From Cryomorphaceae bacterium (lineage in GTDB: Bacteria > Bacteroidota > Bacteroidia > Flavobacteriales_D > Crocinitomicaceae): a stretch of DNA of 64,000 nt. The notes beneath the pieces were generated by a model, which made no database searches, was not told the origin of the DNA, and worked only from the letters and a program-made list of their open reading frames with translations. The position numbers and the translations under genes were made by a program. Below, piece by piece: positions 23,020 to 32,563 of the stretch. Location: positions 46,806 to 110,805 of the forward strand of contig JAIXRC010000014.1 in assembly GCA_027485415.1 (NCBI GenBank). The letters run 5' to 3'. Numbering within the stretch: the first letter of the stretch is position 1; the number at the start of each line of letters is the position of its first letter.

Positions 23020-24443
23020 GCTTTTACAAATTTTGCAATCGATTCAATATGACCTGTATGGGGAAATTGATCTACTAAACTGAATTTCTCAAGGACATAA
23101 CCCGCATCGAATAAGGTGGAAGCATCCCTCGCTTGTGTCGAGGGGTTGCAGGAAATGTACACAATTCTTTTTGCCCCAAGAGCTATGGTTTTTAATAATG
23201 TTTTTGGAGCAATTCCGGCACGTGGTGGGTCCAGGATAAGCGCTCCAATTTTCCCTTCATATTCTGGATGTTCTTTTAAAAACTTACCGACATCTGCGGC
23301 ATAAAATTCCACATTGGAAAGTCCATTTTTTAGCGCATTTTCTTTGGCATCCTCAATGGCCTCCTGAACAATGTCCACTCCTGTTATTTTTCCAAAGCCC
23401 CTCCTTTTAGCCACCAGTTGGGCAATCGTCCCTGTTCCGCAAAATAAGTCGAGAATTTCCACGCTTTCATCAAGATCCTCTAATAAGTAATCAATGGCTT
23501 TTTGATAAAGCAGTTCTGCACATTGAGGGTTGGTTTGGAAAAAGCTTTCCATCCTCATTTGAAAAGTTAAACCTAACAGGCTTTCTTCCACCATTGGTAC
23601 TCCATACAATACCTTGGTTCTACCGTTTTCAATTTTGGAACGGTCCGCAACATCATCGTTTATGGTGTGTTGGATGCCAGCAATTCTCGGCCCGTGTAAT
23701 TCAAGAACTTTAGCAACAAAACCTTGAACGTTAAACGATTTTATTCCTTCGGATGAGGTGACCAAATGAACTAAAAGTTGGTCGTCTTTAAAGGATTTTC
23801 GAACTACAATGTGGCGGAAAAATCCTGTTTTTTTCGGCGGATGCCAAGCGGGTAATTGGCTGTTTTCAAGATAGGAACGCAATACGGGAAGTTTTTCTTC
23901 CCAGGATTTATCGAATAATCCGCTCGGGCGGTTTAAGTTCTCGACTTTCCACCAAGTACCTCGTCGCTTAAAACCCAATGCGAATGCGTCGTCTTTTTCT
24001 TCTCCAGTTTCAAGCACATGTTCAATGCTCGAAAAACTGTATTCCATTTTGTTGCGATAGAAATAGGTGGACGGCGATTCAATGTACTCATCAAGCTTCT
24101 CGTGAATTTTTCGGTCGCCGCTTATTTTTGCAAAGGTGCTTAGGGTAGATTCGGTTTTTACGGTTCGCTGAAGTTCTTCGGGAATGAAGAGATAAGGCGC
24201 GCCTGAAATTTCTTGAAAATCAGTCATTACTTCGCAGGCAGCTCTTTGAACAACTTCCACTAATTTTGCCTCCGCGTGCTGTTTCCTTTTGACGTCTATT
24301 TTGGCTTTAACAATTTGACCCGGAAAGGCATTGTCGACAAAGACAATAAAATGGGAGCCCTCAACAGGTATTTTAGCGATTCCTCGTCCGCCGAAGGCGT
24401 AACCGTCAATGGTTAGCTCAACAATCTCTCCTCGATGAAACAT
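23016..24443 (-). CDS. rlmD: RlmD/RumA-type 23S rRNA (uracil-C5)-methyltransferase
   Basis: A TrmA/RumA-family SAM-dependent RNA methyltransferase of 475 residues. An N-terminal TRAM domain (about 1-60, 'VELTIDGYAFGGRGIAK') is followed by the catalytic domain with 'ILDLFCGTGTIAQLVA', 'ALILDPPRAG' and the catalytic Cys in 'YISCNPSTQARD'. The Cys cluster that binds 4Fe-4S in E. coli RumA is not visible ('ACEVMTDFQEISGAPYLFIP' stands there), so the target uracil (1939 or 747) cannot be assigned. It starts 2 bases after lpxA and overlaps cinA by 4 bases. Confidence 0.9.
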   Translation of the reverse strand: MFHRGEIVELTIDGYAFGGRGIAKIPVEGSHFIVFVDNAFPGQIVKAKIDVKRKQHAEAKLVEVVQRAACEVMTDFQEISGAPYLFIPEELQRTVKTESTLSTFAKISGDRKIHEKLDEYIESPSTYFYRNKMEYSFSSIEHVLETGEEKDDAFALGFKRRGTWWKVENLNRPSGLFDKSWEEKLPVLRSYLENSQLPAWHPPKKTGFFRHIVVRKSFKDDQLLVHLVTSSEGIKSFNVQGFVAKVLELHGPRIAGIQHTINDDVADRSKIENGRTKVLYGVPMVEESLLGLTFQMRMESFFQTNPQCAELLYQKAIDYLLEDLDESVEILDLFCGTGTIAQLVAKRRGFGKITGVDIVQEAIEDAKENALKNGLSNVEFYAADVGKFLKEHPEYEGKIGALILDPPRAGIAPKTLLKTIALGAKRIVYISCNPSTQARDASTLFDAGYVLEKFSLVDQFPHTGHIESIAKFVKA

Positions 24444-24445
24444 GC

Positions 24446-25222
24446 TTAAATCATTCCGCGAATTACCCCCTTATCCGATGCTTGGATAAACCCAAGGATT
24501 TCGTCGCGAAGTTCGGACGCTGGAACCGTTTCTAGGGTGGATTGAATGCCTTTGGTCATGTTGCTATTTTGAACGTACAGACAGCGGTAAATATCCTCGA
24601 TCTGGCGCACGTCCTCATCGCTGAATCCTCTTCGCCTCAAGCCAACGGAATTTACCCCAGCAAAAGTTAAAGGCTCACGTGCCGCTTTAATATAGGGTGG
24701 CACATCTTTTCGAACCAGAGAAGCACCTCCGATAAAAGCGTGTTTGCCGATGTGCACAAATTGCTGTGCGGCAACCTTACCCTCAAGAATGGCGTGGTCA
24801 TCGATCATAACATGTCCAGAGAGTCCGGTATAGCTGGCGAGTATCACATGGTTTCCTATCTGGCAGTCGTGGGCAACGTGAACGTAGGTCATCAGCAGAC
24901 AATGAGATCCAATCGAAGTTTTCCATTGATCCTTGGTTCCTCGGTGAATGGTGACGCATTCGCGAATTTTTGTGTAATCACCGATTTCTACCGTGGTATA
25001 TTCGCCGTCGAATTTCAGATCTTGCGGCACGACCCCGATCACTGCTCCAGGAAATATTTCACAAAATTTCCCAATGCGAGTTCCTGGGTATAAATGAACG
25101 TTGCTATGTACGATTGTCCCTTCACCAATGATCACGTCTTCATGTATCATGGCGAAAGGCGCAACCTGAACGTTTTTGTCTAATTGTGCCTTAGGGTGGA
25201 TGCAAGCGAGGGGTGAAATCAT
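24446..25222 (-). CDS. lpxA: UDP-N-acetylglucosamine acyltransferase
   Basis: First step of lipid A synthesis: transfers a hydroxyacyl chain from ACP to the 3-OH of UDP-GlcNAc. The 258-residue trimeric left-handed beta-helix carries hexapeptide repeats throughout the first 180 residues and the catalytic His in 'YVHVAHDCQIGNH'; the C-terminal helical part begins near 'GLRRRGFS'. Length fits. Its ATG overlaps lpxC/fabZ by 4 bases, so synthesis of LpxA is coupled to the committed LpxC step. Confidence 0.97.
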   Translation of the reverse strand: MISPLACIHPKAQLDKNVQVAPFAMIHEDVIIGEGTIVHSNVHLYPGTRIGKFCEIFPGAVIGVVPQDLKFDGEYTTVEIGDYTKIRECVTIHRGTKDQWKTSIGSHCLLMTYVHVAHDCQIGNHVILASYTGLSGHVMIDDHAILEGKVAAQQFVHIGKHAFIGGASLVRKDVPPYIKAAREPLTFAGVNSVGLRRRGFSDEDVRQIEDIYRCLYVQNSNMTKGIQSTLETVPASELRDEILGFIQASDKGVIRGMI

Positions 25223-26622
25223 GCGATTTTGTCTTTTACAACTTGAGCTAACATTTCTGCTTCCATGACCGCTTTTCCATTAACATAAGCAATGCCTGAC
25301 ATTTCCACTAAACCACGTCGAATGGGTGAAATTAGCTTTAATTCAAAGACTACGGTGTCGCCTGGAATAATTTTAGATTTGAACTTGACCTTATCGATTT
25401 TCATGAAATAGGTCGTGTAAAGGTGGGGTTCGTCCACCTTACTCAAAGCGAATATTCCACCAACTTGCGCCATCGCTTCAATTTGTAGAACGCCAGGAAA
25501 AACAGGGTTTCCAGGGAAATGGCCTGTGAACATGGGCTCGTTCATCGTGATGTTTTTTACACCCACAATGGAATCCTCGGAAATAGAAAGTATTTTATCC
25601 ACTAATAAAAAAGGATATCGGTGCGGCAACATGCGTTCGATGTCCTGAATGTTGTAGAGCGGATCTTGGCTTAGGTCAAAGAAACGTCCTTTAGACTGTT
25701 GTTTTTTGATTTGGTTCTTGAGTATTCTAGCAAAGGCAACATTCCCAAAATGCCCTGGTCGAGCGGCTAAAATATGAGCCTTTATGGGGCGTCCTACCAG
25801 CGCTAAATCTCCTACAATATCCAATAGTTTATGTCTGGCGGGTTCATTTTCAAATTGCAACTTGGTGCTGTTCAGGACCCCGATGCCTTCGATGTTGACG
25901 TCCAAACTTTCTTTTCCTAAAAGTTGGGCTAAACGATCCAGCTCTTCTTTGGAGATATCGGTTCGGTCCACTAAAACAATGGCATTGTCTAAATCACCGC
26001 CTTTGATTAAGTTGTTTTTTGCAAGAAATTCTAATTCACGTAGGAAGCAAAACGTTCTGCACGGTGCAATTTCTTTGTTGAATTCTCCCAAATGGTACAT
26101 GCTCGCATGTTGTGTTCCCAGAACTGGTGAATTATAATCTACCATTACCGTAATGCGGTAAACGGGATTTGGAACGGCTAAAAATTCAATGTTTTTCTCA
26201 AGATCTTCCCACGGAATGATTTCATCCAACTCTAGATAAACGCGTTCTGCTTCTTGTTCTACTTTACCGGTCTTTTCAATGGCATGTACATAAGGAAGGG
26301 CGCTTCCATCTAGGATAGGAATTTCGGGGCCGCTCAATTTTATCAAGGCGTTATCAATTCCACAACCCACTAAGGCGGCTAATACGTGTTCTGTGGTATA
26401 CACCCGCACCCCTTTAAACTCCAAGGTCGTACCACGATCTGTTGCCACGACATAATCAACATCTGCCGGAATAATAGGCGAACCTTCCACATCGATTCGT
26501 TGAAATTTATACCCTTGGTTTTCGTTGGCCGGGCAAATTTCTAAGCTAACTTTTTCACCGGTGTGCAATCCAACTCCGATGAATTGAAGAGGAGCAGCTA
26601 AGGTGCATTGCATTTCTACCAT
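25219..26622 (-). CDS. lpxC/fabZ: Bifunctional UDP-3-O-acyl-GlcNAc deacetylase / 3-hydroxyacyl-ACP dehydratase
   Basis: A 467-residue fusion typical of the Bacteroidota/Chlorobiota lineage. Residues 1 to about 310 are LpxC: zinc ligands His in 'TTEHVLAALVGCGIDNA' and the distal 'ARHKLLDIVGDLALVG'; it removes acetate in the committed step of lipid A synthesis. Residues about 320-467 are FabZ, with 'MLPHRYPFLLVDKI' (active His) and 'GHFPGNPVFPGVLQIEAMAQ' (Glu), which dehydrates hydroxyacyl-ACP for fatty-acid elongation. Fusion links the two pathways that compete for hydroxyacyl-ACP. It overlaps lpxD by 1 base and lpxA by 4 bases. Confidence 0.98.
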   Translation of the reverse strand: MVEMQCTLAAPLQFIGVGLHTGEKVSLEICPANENQGYKFQRIDVEGSPIIPADVDYVVATDRGTTLEFKGVRVYTTEHVLAALVGCGIDNALIKLSGPEIPILDGSALPYVHAIEKTGKVEQEAERVYLELDEIIPWEDLEKNIEFLAVPNPVYRITVMVDYNSPVLGTQHASMYHLGEFNKEIAPCRTFCFLRELEFLAKNNLIKGGDLDNAIVLVDRTDISKEELDRLAQLLGKESLDVNIEGIGVLNSTKLQFENEPARHKLLDIVGDLALVGRPIKAHILAARPGHFGNVAFARILKNQIKKQQSKGRFFDLSQDPLYNIQDIERMLPHRYPFLLVDKILSISEDSIVGVKNITMNEPMFTGHFPGNPVFPGVLQIEAMAQVGGIFALSKVDEPHLYTTYFMKIDKVKFKSKIIPGDTVVFELKLISPIRRGLVEMSGIAYVNGKAVMEAEMLAQVVKDKIA

Positions 26623-27671
26623 TACTTATCCTTGTTTTCTTTTAATTCGTTTAGTTCTTTGCGCAAAGCTCTTAGCTCATCCATAAGCTCAGGCAAACGG
26701 CGAAAGCCGATGAACGAGCGCTTGAAATCGTTTAAGGAAATTGCAGGAGAACCCATGAGGGTTTCCGCGGATTTAACCGAGGACGGGATTCCGGACTGAG
26801 CTACGATTTTAGTATGATCTGCTACCGTTAAATGCCCATTGATTCCTGTTTGACCTCCCACCATAATGTGTTTACCCAACTTTGCAGAACCTGCAATACC
26901 AGCTTGCGAAGCAATGGCCGTATGATCACCAATTTCAACGTTGTGAGCAATTTGGCAAAGGTTATCGATTTTTACCCCTCGGCCAATTCGGGTCGACCCC
27001 ATCGTGGCTCGATCAATGGTACAGTTGGAGCCAATTTCAACGTCGTCTGAGATTACCACATTTCCGATTTGAGGAACCTTACTGTAGACGCCTTGGTCAT
27101 CTGGTGCAAATCCAAAACCGTCACTCCCGATCACGGTTCCCGAGTGAATAATGCATCGTTTTCCAATATGCATGTTATCGTAAATCTGAACTCCCGAAAA
27201 CAAGGTGGTATCTTCACCAATCCTACTAAAATCTCCGATGTGAGTTCCTGGGTAAATGGTGCAGTTCTTCCCAATAACGACATTTGCGCCTAAGTATACA
27301 AAGGCACCGATGTAACAATTTTCGCCCACTTGAGCCGTAGGATGAACAAAACTAGGTTGTTCAACTGTCGCTTGTTTTTTTTGAAATTGTGCATACAATT
27401 CAAGCAAACGAGCAAAACTGCTATAGGCATCATTAACCCGTATTAACGTCAATGTCAGTGGGAGACTTTGTGTGGGTCGAAAAGAATGATTAACGATGCA
27501 AATACTGGATAAGGTGCTGTAAATATGCGCTTCATATTTTGGGTTAGCTAAAAATGAAAGACTGCCCGTTTGTCCTTCCTCGATTTTTGCTAATTGATTG
27601 ACACAAACGTTTTCATCGCCTTCAACGGTTCCTTGCAACAATTCAGCAATCTGTTTGGCGCTAAACTCCAT
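26622..27671 (-). CDS. lpxD: UDP-3-O-(3-hydroxyacyl)glucosamine N-acyltransferase
   Basis: Third enzyme of lipid A synthesis: adds the N-linked hydroxyacyl chain. The 349-residue protein has an N-terminal uridine-binding domain (about 1-100), a long left-handed beta-helix of hexapeptide repeats with the catalytic His in '[12 protein letters not shown]', and a C-terminal helix ('[19 protein letters not shown]', coiled-coil-like). First gene of the operon lpxD-lpxC/fabZ-lpxA-rlmD-cinA, 4 bases behind a TACTTTTG -7 box. Confidence 0.97.
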   Translation of the reverse strand: MEFSAKQIAELLQGTVEGDENVCVNQLAKIEEGQTGSLSFLANPKYEAHIYSTLSSICIVNHSFRPTQSLPLTLTLIRVNDAYSSFARLLELYAQFQKKQATVEQPSFVHPTAQVGENCYIGAFVYLGANVVIGKNCTIYPGTHIGDFSRIGEDTTLFSGVQIYDNMHIGKRCIIHSGTVIGSDGFGFAPDDQGVYSKVPQIGNVVISDDVEIGSNCTIDRATMGSTRIGRGVKIDNLCQIAHNVEIGDHTAIASQAGIAGSAKLGKHIMVGGQTGINGHLTVADHTKIVAQSGIPSSVKSAETLMGSPAISLNDFKRSFIGFRRLPELMDELRALRKELNELKENKDK

Positions 27672-27675
27672 GCAT

Positions 27676-27683
27676 CAAAAGTA
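27676..27683 (-). promoter_or_regulatory. -7 promoter element of the lipid A operon
   Basis: Reverse strand TACTTTTG, consensus TAnnTTTG, with the lpxD ATG following after 'ATGC'; another very short leader. Confidence 0.6.
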
Positions 27684-27753
27684 AATAATTATATGGTGCG
27701 TCTGTGATGGATTGGCCTTAATTATCAACATTACCTTGCGTAGTACATGAAAC

Positions 27754-28440
27754 TCAGTTGTCGGAGCTGAGTTTTTCGATTTCTATTTTCTCTTGATACC
27801 AACTTCCCGTAAGCCGAATTTGAGCTTTTTTAGTAGGGGAAAAGGTGTTGGTAATGGAAATTTTATGAAGAGGTTTGTCGGCATTTAAACTACTGGAATC
27901 TGCATACAGTATACCGGTTTTAAAAAATAATTCGGTTATTATTTCCGGAGCTTTCTGTGCATCAATGCCTTTTAAAGTATAGTTCTCCCATGAGCCTGAA
28001 AACCAATTTTTATCCTTTTTGTAAAGAAAGGGACGCGCTTTTCCTTTTAAACGCCGGTACGAATGGATGTCGGAATTTTCAAAATCAATATCGACAACAA
28101 AACTCTTTTCACGAAGTGCAATCAAACAATTGATGTTTTCCTGCTGAGGAAAGGCATTGTAAAAAACATAGATTTTTTCGTTTCCTTCACGCTGGCTATC
28201 GCTGAAGGAAATGCTGGCTCCTTCTATGAATTCTTTCAATTGAATTGGGCTAATGCGGTGTTGGATCAGATACAAAGAGTCGAGAGAATCTACAAAAATA
28301 ATTCGATCCAATACCGCCGATTTCACTCGGTTGCTAGGAGTCCAGGAACAACCTTTCTGTTGAAAAATGACTACAACGAAAATAAGACCTATTGCAAAGC
28401 CGATTCCATAATATTTCAGCCGCCTTAGGAAACTAGACAT
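27754..28440 (-). CDS. Single-pass membrane protein, unknown function
   Basis: A 228-residue protein with one N-terminal membrane helix (about 11-27, 'YYGIGFAIGLIFVVVIF') after a positively charged start (MSSFLRRLK), so the body should face the periplasm. The rest is beta-rich with 'RVKSAVLDRIIFVDSLD' and 'GNEKIYVFYNAFPQQENINCLIALREKSF'; similar proteins occur beside trxA in other Bacteroidota as far as I recall, without a known role. It lies 14 bases after trxA on the same strand and is probably cotranscribed. Confidence 0.78.
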   Translation of the reverse strand: MSSFLRRLKYYGIGFAIGLIFVVVIFQQKGCSWTPSNRVKSAVLDRIIFVDSLDSLYLIQHRISPIQLKEFIEGASISFSDSQREGNEKIYVFYNAFPQQENINCLIALREKSFVVDIDFENSDIHSYRRLKGKARPFLYKKDKNWFSGSWENYTLKGIDAQKAPEIITELFFKTGILYADSSSLNADKPLHKISITNTFSPTKKAQIRLTGSWYQEKIEIEKLSSDN

Positions 28441-28454
28441 GAAAGAATGGTATC

Positions 28455-28772
28455 CTAAAGTATTGCGTCCAGCTTAGATACAAGGGTTGCTTTCGGAACG
28501 GCACCAACCGATTTATCTACCACTTCACCTTTTTTAATGAAAAGAATGGTGGGAATATTTCGAACACCAAACTTCGTGGCGATTCCTGCATTTTCATCAA
28601 CGTTTACTTTTCCTATAATTGCGCGGTTTGCATATTCGGTATGAAGTTCATCCACTACTGGACCGATCATTCTGCAAGGTCCGCACCATTCCGCCCAAAA
28701 ATCCACTAGGACCGGTTTGTCAGAATTCATTACTAGTTCTTCGAAATTATTGTCGTTGATTTCTACTGCCAT
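28455..28772 (-). CDS. trxA: Thioredoxin
   Basis: A 105-residue cytosolic thioredoxin with the redox site W29-C30-GP-C33 (EWCGPCRM), the cis-Pro region 'RNIPTILFIKKG' and 'FWAEWC' context. It reduces disulfides with electrons from thioredoxin reductase, which is not in this window. Its promoter carries a TACTTTTG -7 box 21 bases before the ATG, inside the end of uvrA's flank. The membrane-protein gene follows 14 bases later. Confidence 0.97.
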   Translation of the reverse strand: MAVEINDNNFEELVMNSDKPVLVDFWAEWCGPCRMIGPVVDELHTEYANRAIIGKVNVDENAGIATKFGVRNIPTILFIKKGEVVDKSVGAVPKATLVSKLDAIL

Positions 28773-28787
28773 GGTTTATGATTTTAT

Positions 28788-31640
28788 TCACTGCAAAAGT
28801 ACATTTTTTTTTAACGCTTTGTCCAGATCAATTTGTTCTTTGAGAAATTTTGCAGTTAATGAGCTGTCCTTGAATTCCTCAATCAATTGTTCCGGACTCC
28901 CCTTCGCAATGATTTTTCCTCCTTTTTTTCCTCCCTCTGGGCCCATATCCACCAGGTAATCTGCGCATTTAATGATGTCCATATTATGCTCTATTACCAA
29001 TACGGTGTTGCCCTCGTTGACTAATCGCTGCAATACATCAAGCAACATTTTGATGTCTTCAAAATGCAAGCCTGTAGAAGGTTCGTCTAACAGATAGATC
29101 GTTTTTCCGGTCGCTTTTTTACACAATTCAGCCGCTAATTTGATCCGTTGTGCTTCACCTCCCGATAGGGTGGTGGAGGGTTGGCCTAAGGTTAAGTATC
29201 CAAGCCCAACACTTTTAAGGGTGGCAAGTATTTTTTGAATTTTAGGTACGGACTCAAAAAAGGAAACGGCTTCTTCAATGGGTAGGTTCAGTACATCGGA
29301 TATGCTCTTACCTTTAAATTTAACTTGCAAGGTTTCGTCGTTATACCTTTTTCCTTGGCATACTTCGCACGTTACATAAACATCAGGCAAAAAATTCATT
29401 TCAACAAGACGCAAACCTCCGCCGTTGCAGGTTTCACATTTTCCACCGGCTACATTGAAAGAAAACCTACCGGGTTTATATCCACGAATTTGAGCCTCGG
29501 GAAGCGAGGCAAATAAGCTCCTTATTTCATCAAATACTTTGGTGTAGGTTACAGGATTCGACCTGGGTGTTCTGCCTATCGGGCTTTGATCGATGTTGAT
29601 AACTTTATCAATGTGCTCGAGCCCTTCAATGCGGTCAAATGGAAGGGGGAAATAGGATCCGCCGTAAATATGGCGCATCAAAAGGGGGTAAAGCGTTTGA
29701 TTGATTAACGTAGATTTCCCGGAGCCAGAAACCCCTGTTATGCACGTTAGGGTTCCAAGCGGAATGGAAAGATTTACGGATTTCAGGGTGTTCCCCGTGG
29801 CGTTTTTTAGTTGCAGCCATTGCCCATTTCCCGAACGGCGATGAGGGGAATAGTCTATGCTTTTTCGTCCACTCAAATACTCGGCAGTTAGGGTGTTGGA
29901 ATCCAGTAAGCCATTATACGTTCCTGCATAACATATCGAACCGCCAAGTACTCCAGCCTTGGGACCTATATCTACTACGCAATCAGCTGATTCCATCATG
30001 TCTCGATCATGTTCAACGACTAATACCGTATTGCCTGAATCTTTGAGTTTCAGCAATGCCTGAATTAACCTTTGGTTGTCGCTTTGATGCAATCCAATGG
30101 AAGGTTCATCCAAAATATACAGTACATTAATTAATTCACTGCCGATCTGTGTGGCGAGTCGGATGCGCTGCGCTTCGCCGCCCGATAAACTTCGGGTGGG
30201 TCTACTCAGATTCAAATAACCAAGTCCCACATCGAGGATGAATGAGAGACGTGCTTGAATTTCTTTGATGATTTCGCGTGCAATCAACCTTTTGTCGGCA
30301 GATAAATACTGATCAATATTACTAACCCATGAGGCTAAATCTTCCAAATCCATTTGACCTAATTCACCGATATTTTTCGTGCCAATCCGGTAATGTAATG
30401 CTTCTTGCTTCAAACGAAAACCGCCGCATTCCGGACAAGTTGTTTTTTCCATGAATTGTTTAATCCACTGCATCATGGTAGGGTCGCCGTCGTCTTTATA
30501 CTTCAGTATGAACGGAATCAATCCTTCAAAACGTTCTTCCGGCTGTTTTGCGCTGAGTTCCATATCCTCATTGCCGTAAAGAATCAAATTGATTTCATGT
30601 TCTAAAAAATCATTCAAAGGGGTGTTAAGCGAATGATTCAAGGAACTTACGACCCGGTTGAGTTTTTCAAAAAACCAATTGTTTTTAAAGCTCCCTAATG
30701 GAGCCAGCGCTCCACCTTTGATCGATTTGCCACGATCAGGAATGATTTTTTGGACATCAACGGCACTTATTTCACCCAGTCCGTTGCATTTGGAACATGC
30801 TCCATACGGAGAGTTGAATGAAAAAAGATTAGGCTCAGGTTCCGGATAGGAAATACCCGTGGTTGGACACATTAGGCTTCGGCTAAAAAAAGCGAGGTCC
30901 TCGTTGTCCATATCCACCACCATCAGAGTTCCTCCACCTAATTTCATGGAAATTTGAAGGGCACTGAGTAGTCGTCCCTCTTCCAGCGAACCTTTTTTGA
31001 ATCGGTCCACCACAATTTCAATGTCGTGGGTTTTGTAACGGTCCAGTTTAAGACCTGGGGTTAGGTTAATAATTTTCCCGTCAATTCTCGCTTTTGAATA
31101 TCCTTGACGTACGATTTGTTCTAAGAGTTCTTTGTAGTGACCTTTTCGAGCACGGATTTTCGGGGCCAGTATTGCGACATTCTTTGTTTGGTATTTTTCA
31201 AGGATGATTTCGCAGATTTGATGGTCCGTATATTTTACCATCAGTTCTCGGGTGTTCAAGGAATAAGCATCCGCCACTCGGGCAAAAAGGAGTCTTAGAA
31301 AGTCATTCAATTCTGTTATGGTTCCAACGGTAGACCGCGGAGATCGACCGGTTGTTTTTTGCTCTATTGCAATTACTGGGCTTAAACCGTCAATCTTATC
31401 GACATCAGGTCGTTCCAGACCTCCGATAAATTGCCTAACATAGGATGAGAAAGTTTCAATGTACCGCCTTTGTCCTTCTGCAAAAATGGTATCGAAGGCC
31501 AAAGAACTCTTACCGCTACCGCTGAGGCCAGTGAAAACGATGAGTTCATTCCTGTTCAAGGTTAGGTCGAAGTTCTTAAGATTGTGCGTTCTAGCACCGT
31601 AAATAGCAATCTTTTTATGCTCCGTCATAATGTCGTTCAT
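28788..31640 (-). CDS. uvrA: Excinuclease ABC subunit A
   Basis: DNA-damage recognition ATPase of nucleotide excision repair (950 residues). Two ABC ATPase units are visible: Walker A 'GLSGSGKSSLAFDT' and 'GVSGSGKSTLIN', signature 'SLSGGEAQRIRLA' and 'LSGGEAQRIKLA', Walker B 'LDEPSIGLH' and 'LDEPSTGLH'. Zinc modules: 'CPECGG' and 'CETCNG...CEVCQG' are complete; the first module has lost one Cys pair ('MCPTTGISY' facing 'CSKC'), as I recall from other Bacteroidota. An ATGA overlap with the lytic transglycosylase gene fixes the start at 31640. Confidence 0.98.
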   Translation of the reverse strand: MNDIMTEHKKIAIYGARTHNLKNFDLTLNRNELIVFTGLSGSGKSSLAFDTIFAEGQRRYIETFSSYVRQFIGGLERPDVDKIDGLSPVIAIEQKTTGRSPRSTVGTITELNDFLRLLFARVADAYSLNTRELMVKYTDHQICEIILEKYQTKNVAILAPKIRARKGHYKELLEQIVRQGYSKARIDGKIINLTPGLKLDRYKTHDIEIVVDRFKKGSLEEGRLLSALQISMKLGGGTLMVVDMDNEDLAFFSRSLMCPTTGISYPEPEPNLFSFNSPYGACSKCNGLGEISAVDVQKIIPDRGKSIKGGALAPLGSFKNNWFFEKLNRVVSSLNHSLNTPLNDFLEHEINLILYGNEDMELSAKQPEERFEGLIPFILKYKDDGDPTMMQWIKQFMEKTTCPECGGFRLKQEALHYRIGTKNIGELGQMDLEDLASWVSNIDQYLSADKRLIAREIIKEIQARLSFILDVGLGYLNLSRPTRSLSGGEAQRIRLATQIGSELINVLYILDEPSIGLHQSDNQRLIQALLKLKDSGNTVLVVEHDRDMMESADCVVDIGPKAGVLGGSICYAGTYNGLLDSNTLTAEYLSGRKSIDYSPHRRSGNGQWLQLKNATGNTLKSVNLSIPLGTLTCITGVSGSGKSTLINQTLYPLLMRHIYGGSYFPLPFDRIEGLEHIDKVINIDQSPIGRTPRSNPVTYTKVFDEIRSLFASLPEAQIRGYKPGRFSFNVAGGKCETCNGGGLRLVEMNFLPDVYVTCEVCQGKRYNDETLQVKFKGKSISDVLNLPIEEAVSFFESVPKIQKILATLKSVGLGYLTLGQPSTTLSGGEAQRIKLAAELCKKATGKTIYLLDEPSTGLHFEDIKMLLDVLQRLVNEGNTVLVIEHNMDIIKCADYLVDMGPEGGKKGGKIIAKGSPEQLIEEFKDSSLTAKFLKEQIDLDKALKKNVLLQ
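28794..28801 (-). promoter_or_regulatory. -7 promoter element of trxA
   Basis: Reverse strand TACTTTTG, exact consensus, located at the very end of uvrA and 21 bases before the trxA ATG. Confidence 0.55.
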
Positions 31641-32563
31641 GGACGAAAGGGGGTAAATTGCGAGGAGCTATTGGGAAGTTCAACCTCGCATGGCACGGAG
31701 GTTCGACTTAGTTTATTTCCCAGAATCCAAGGGTTGAGTAGGCGAATGGTTTTTCGATTCGTCCCTTGTTTTTTCGACCATAGCGCCAAATTATCAATGG
31801 GTTCGCTCACCGTGATTTTTCGCGTTTCGTAGGGTGGATAACCCGCATTGGGGGCAAGGTAATATCCATAGGCCTTTGGGTTTTCCATTATAAGCTTCAT
31901 TGCCATAATTCTGAAAACATAACGGGCTGTCTCGTTGTTCATTTCCGTGTCAAAAAAATGGGTTACACCCTGAATTCGCATATCCTGTGCCAACCCGCCC
32001 GCGCCTCGATTGTAAGCAGCACACGCGTTAATCCAATCTCCAAATTTATCGTGGTTTTCTTTGATGAGCTTGCAGGCAGCACGGGTACTTTTTTCGACGT
32101 TCAAGCGTTCATCGATTTCAGCCGTAATCTTGAGGCCATATTCCGGGGCTGTGAATGGCATGAATTGCCAAAAACCAGCAGCTCCTACAGGACTAGTTGC
32201 ATTGGATAAATTACTTTCTATCACACATAAATACTTGAAATCGTCGGGTACCTTTTCCTCTTTTAAAATGCGTTCGATTAATGGGAAATACCGGCGCGAT
32301 TTTTTAAGGGCCAAGTGGGTGCTGCTTTGAAAGTACATATTGACCAAAATCTCACGGTCTAAACGTTCGACTAAATCAAGTTCTTGAAGGTTAATTTTTT
32401 GATTAAAAAATGAAACGGTAGTGGGGGTTAATGGAATAACCTTTGCATTTTTCGGGGCAATTGCGTTATCCGCAGTGGAGGGAGATTCTTGTCGACAAGC
32501 AAGAGCAAAAAGGAGCGGAATGAAACGAAGAAAATAAAGTGTTTTATGGAATTTTTCGACCAT
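31637..32563 (-). CDS. Lytic transglycosylase lipoprotein (MltD/SLT type)
   Basis: A 308-residue lipoprotein (FALACRQ lipobox, Cys near residue 22) with an SLT domain: 'YLCVIESNLSNATSPVGAAGFWQFM' (catalytic Glu in the ES pair), 'NACAAYNRGAGG' and 'ETARYVFRIMAMK'. It cleaves the glycan strand of peptidoglycan leaving a 1,6-anhydro end. No LysM repeats are seen, unlike MltD. It overlaps the WecA-like gene by 20 bases and uvrA by 4 bases, so it sits at the junction of the polysaccharide cluster and uvrA. Confidence 0.93.
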   Translation of the reverse strand: MVEKFHKTLYFLRFIPLLFALACRQESPSTADNAIAPKNAKVIPLTPTTVSFFNQKINLQELDLVERLDREILVNMYFQSSTHLALKKSRRYFPLIERILKEEKVPDDFKYLCVIESNLSNATSPVGAAGFWQFMPFTAPEYGLKITAEIDERLNVEKSTRAACKLIKENHDKFGDWINACAAYNRGAGGLAQDMRIQGVTHFFDTEMNNETARYVFRIMAMKLIMENPKAYGYYLAPNAGYPPYETRKITVSEPIDNLALWSKKQGTNRKTIRLLNPWILGNKLSRTSVPCEVELPNSSSQFTPFRP

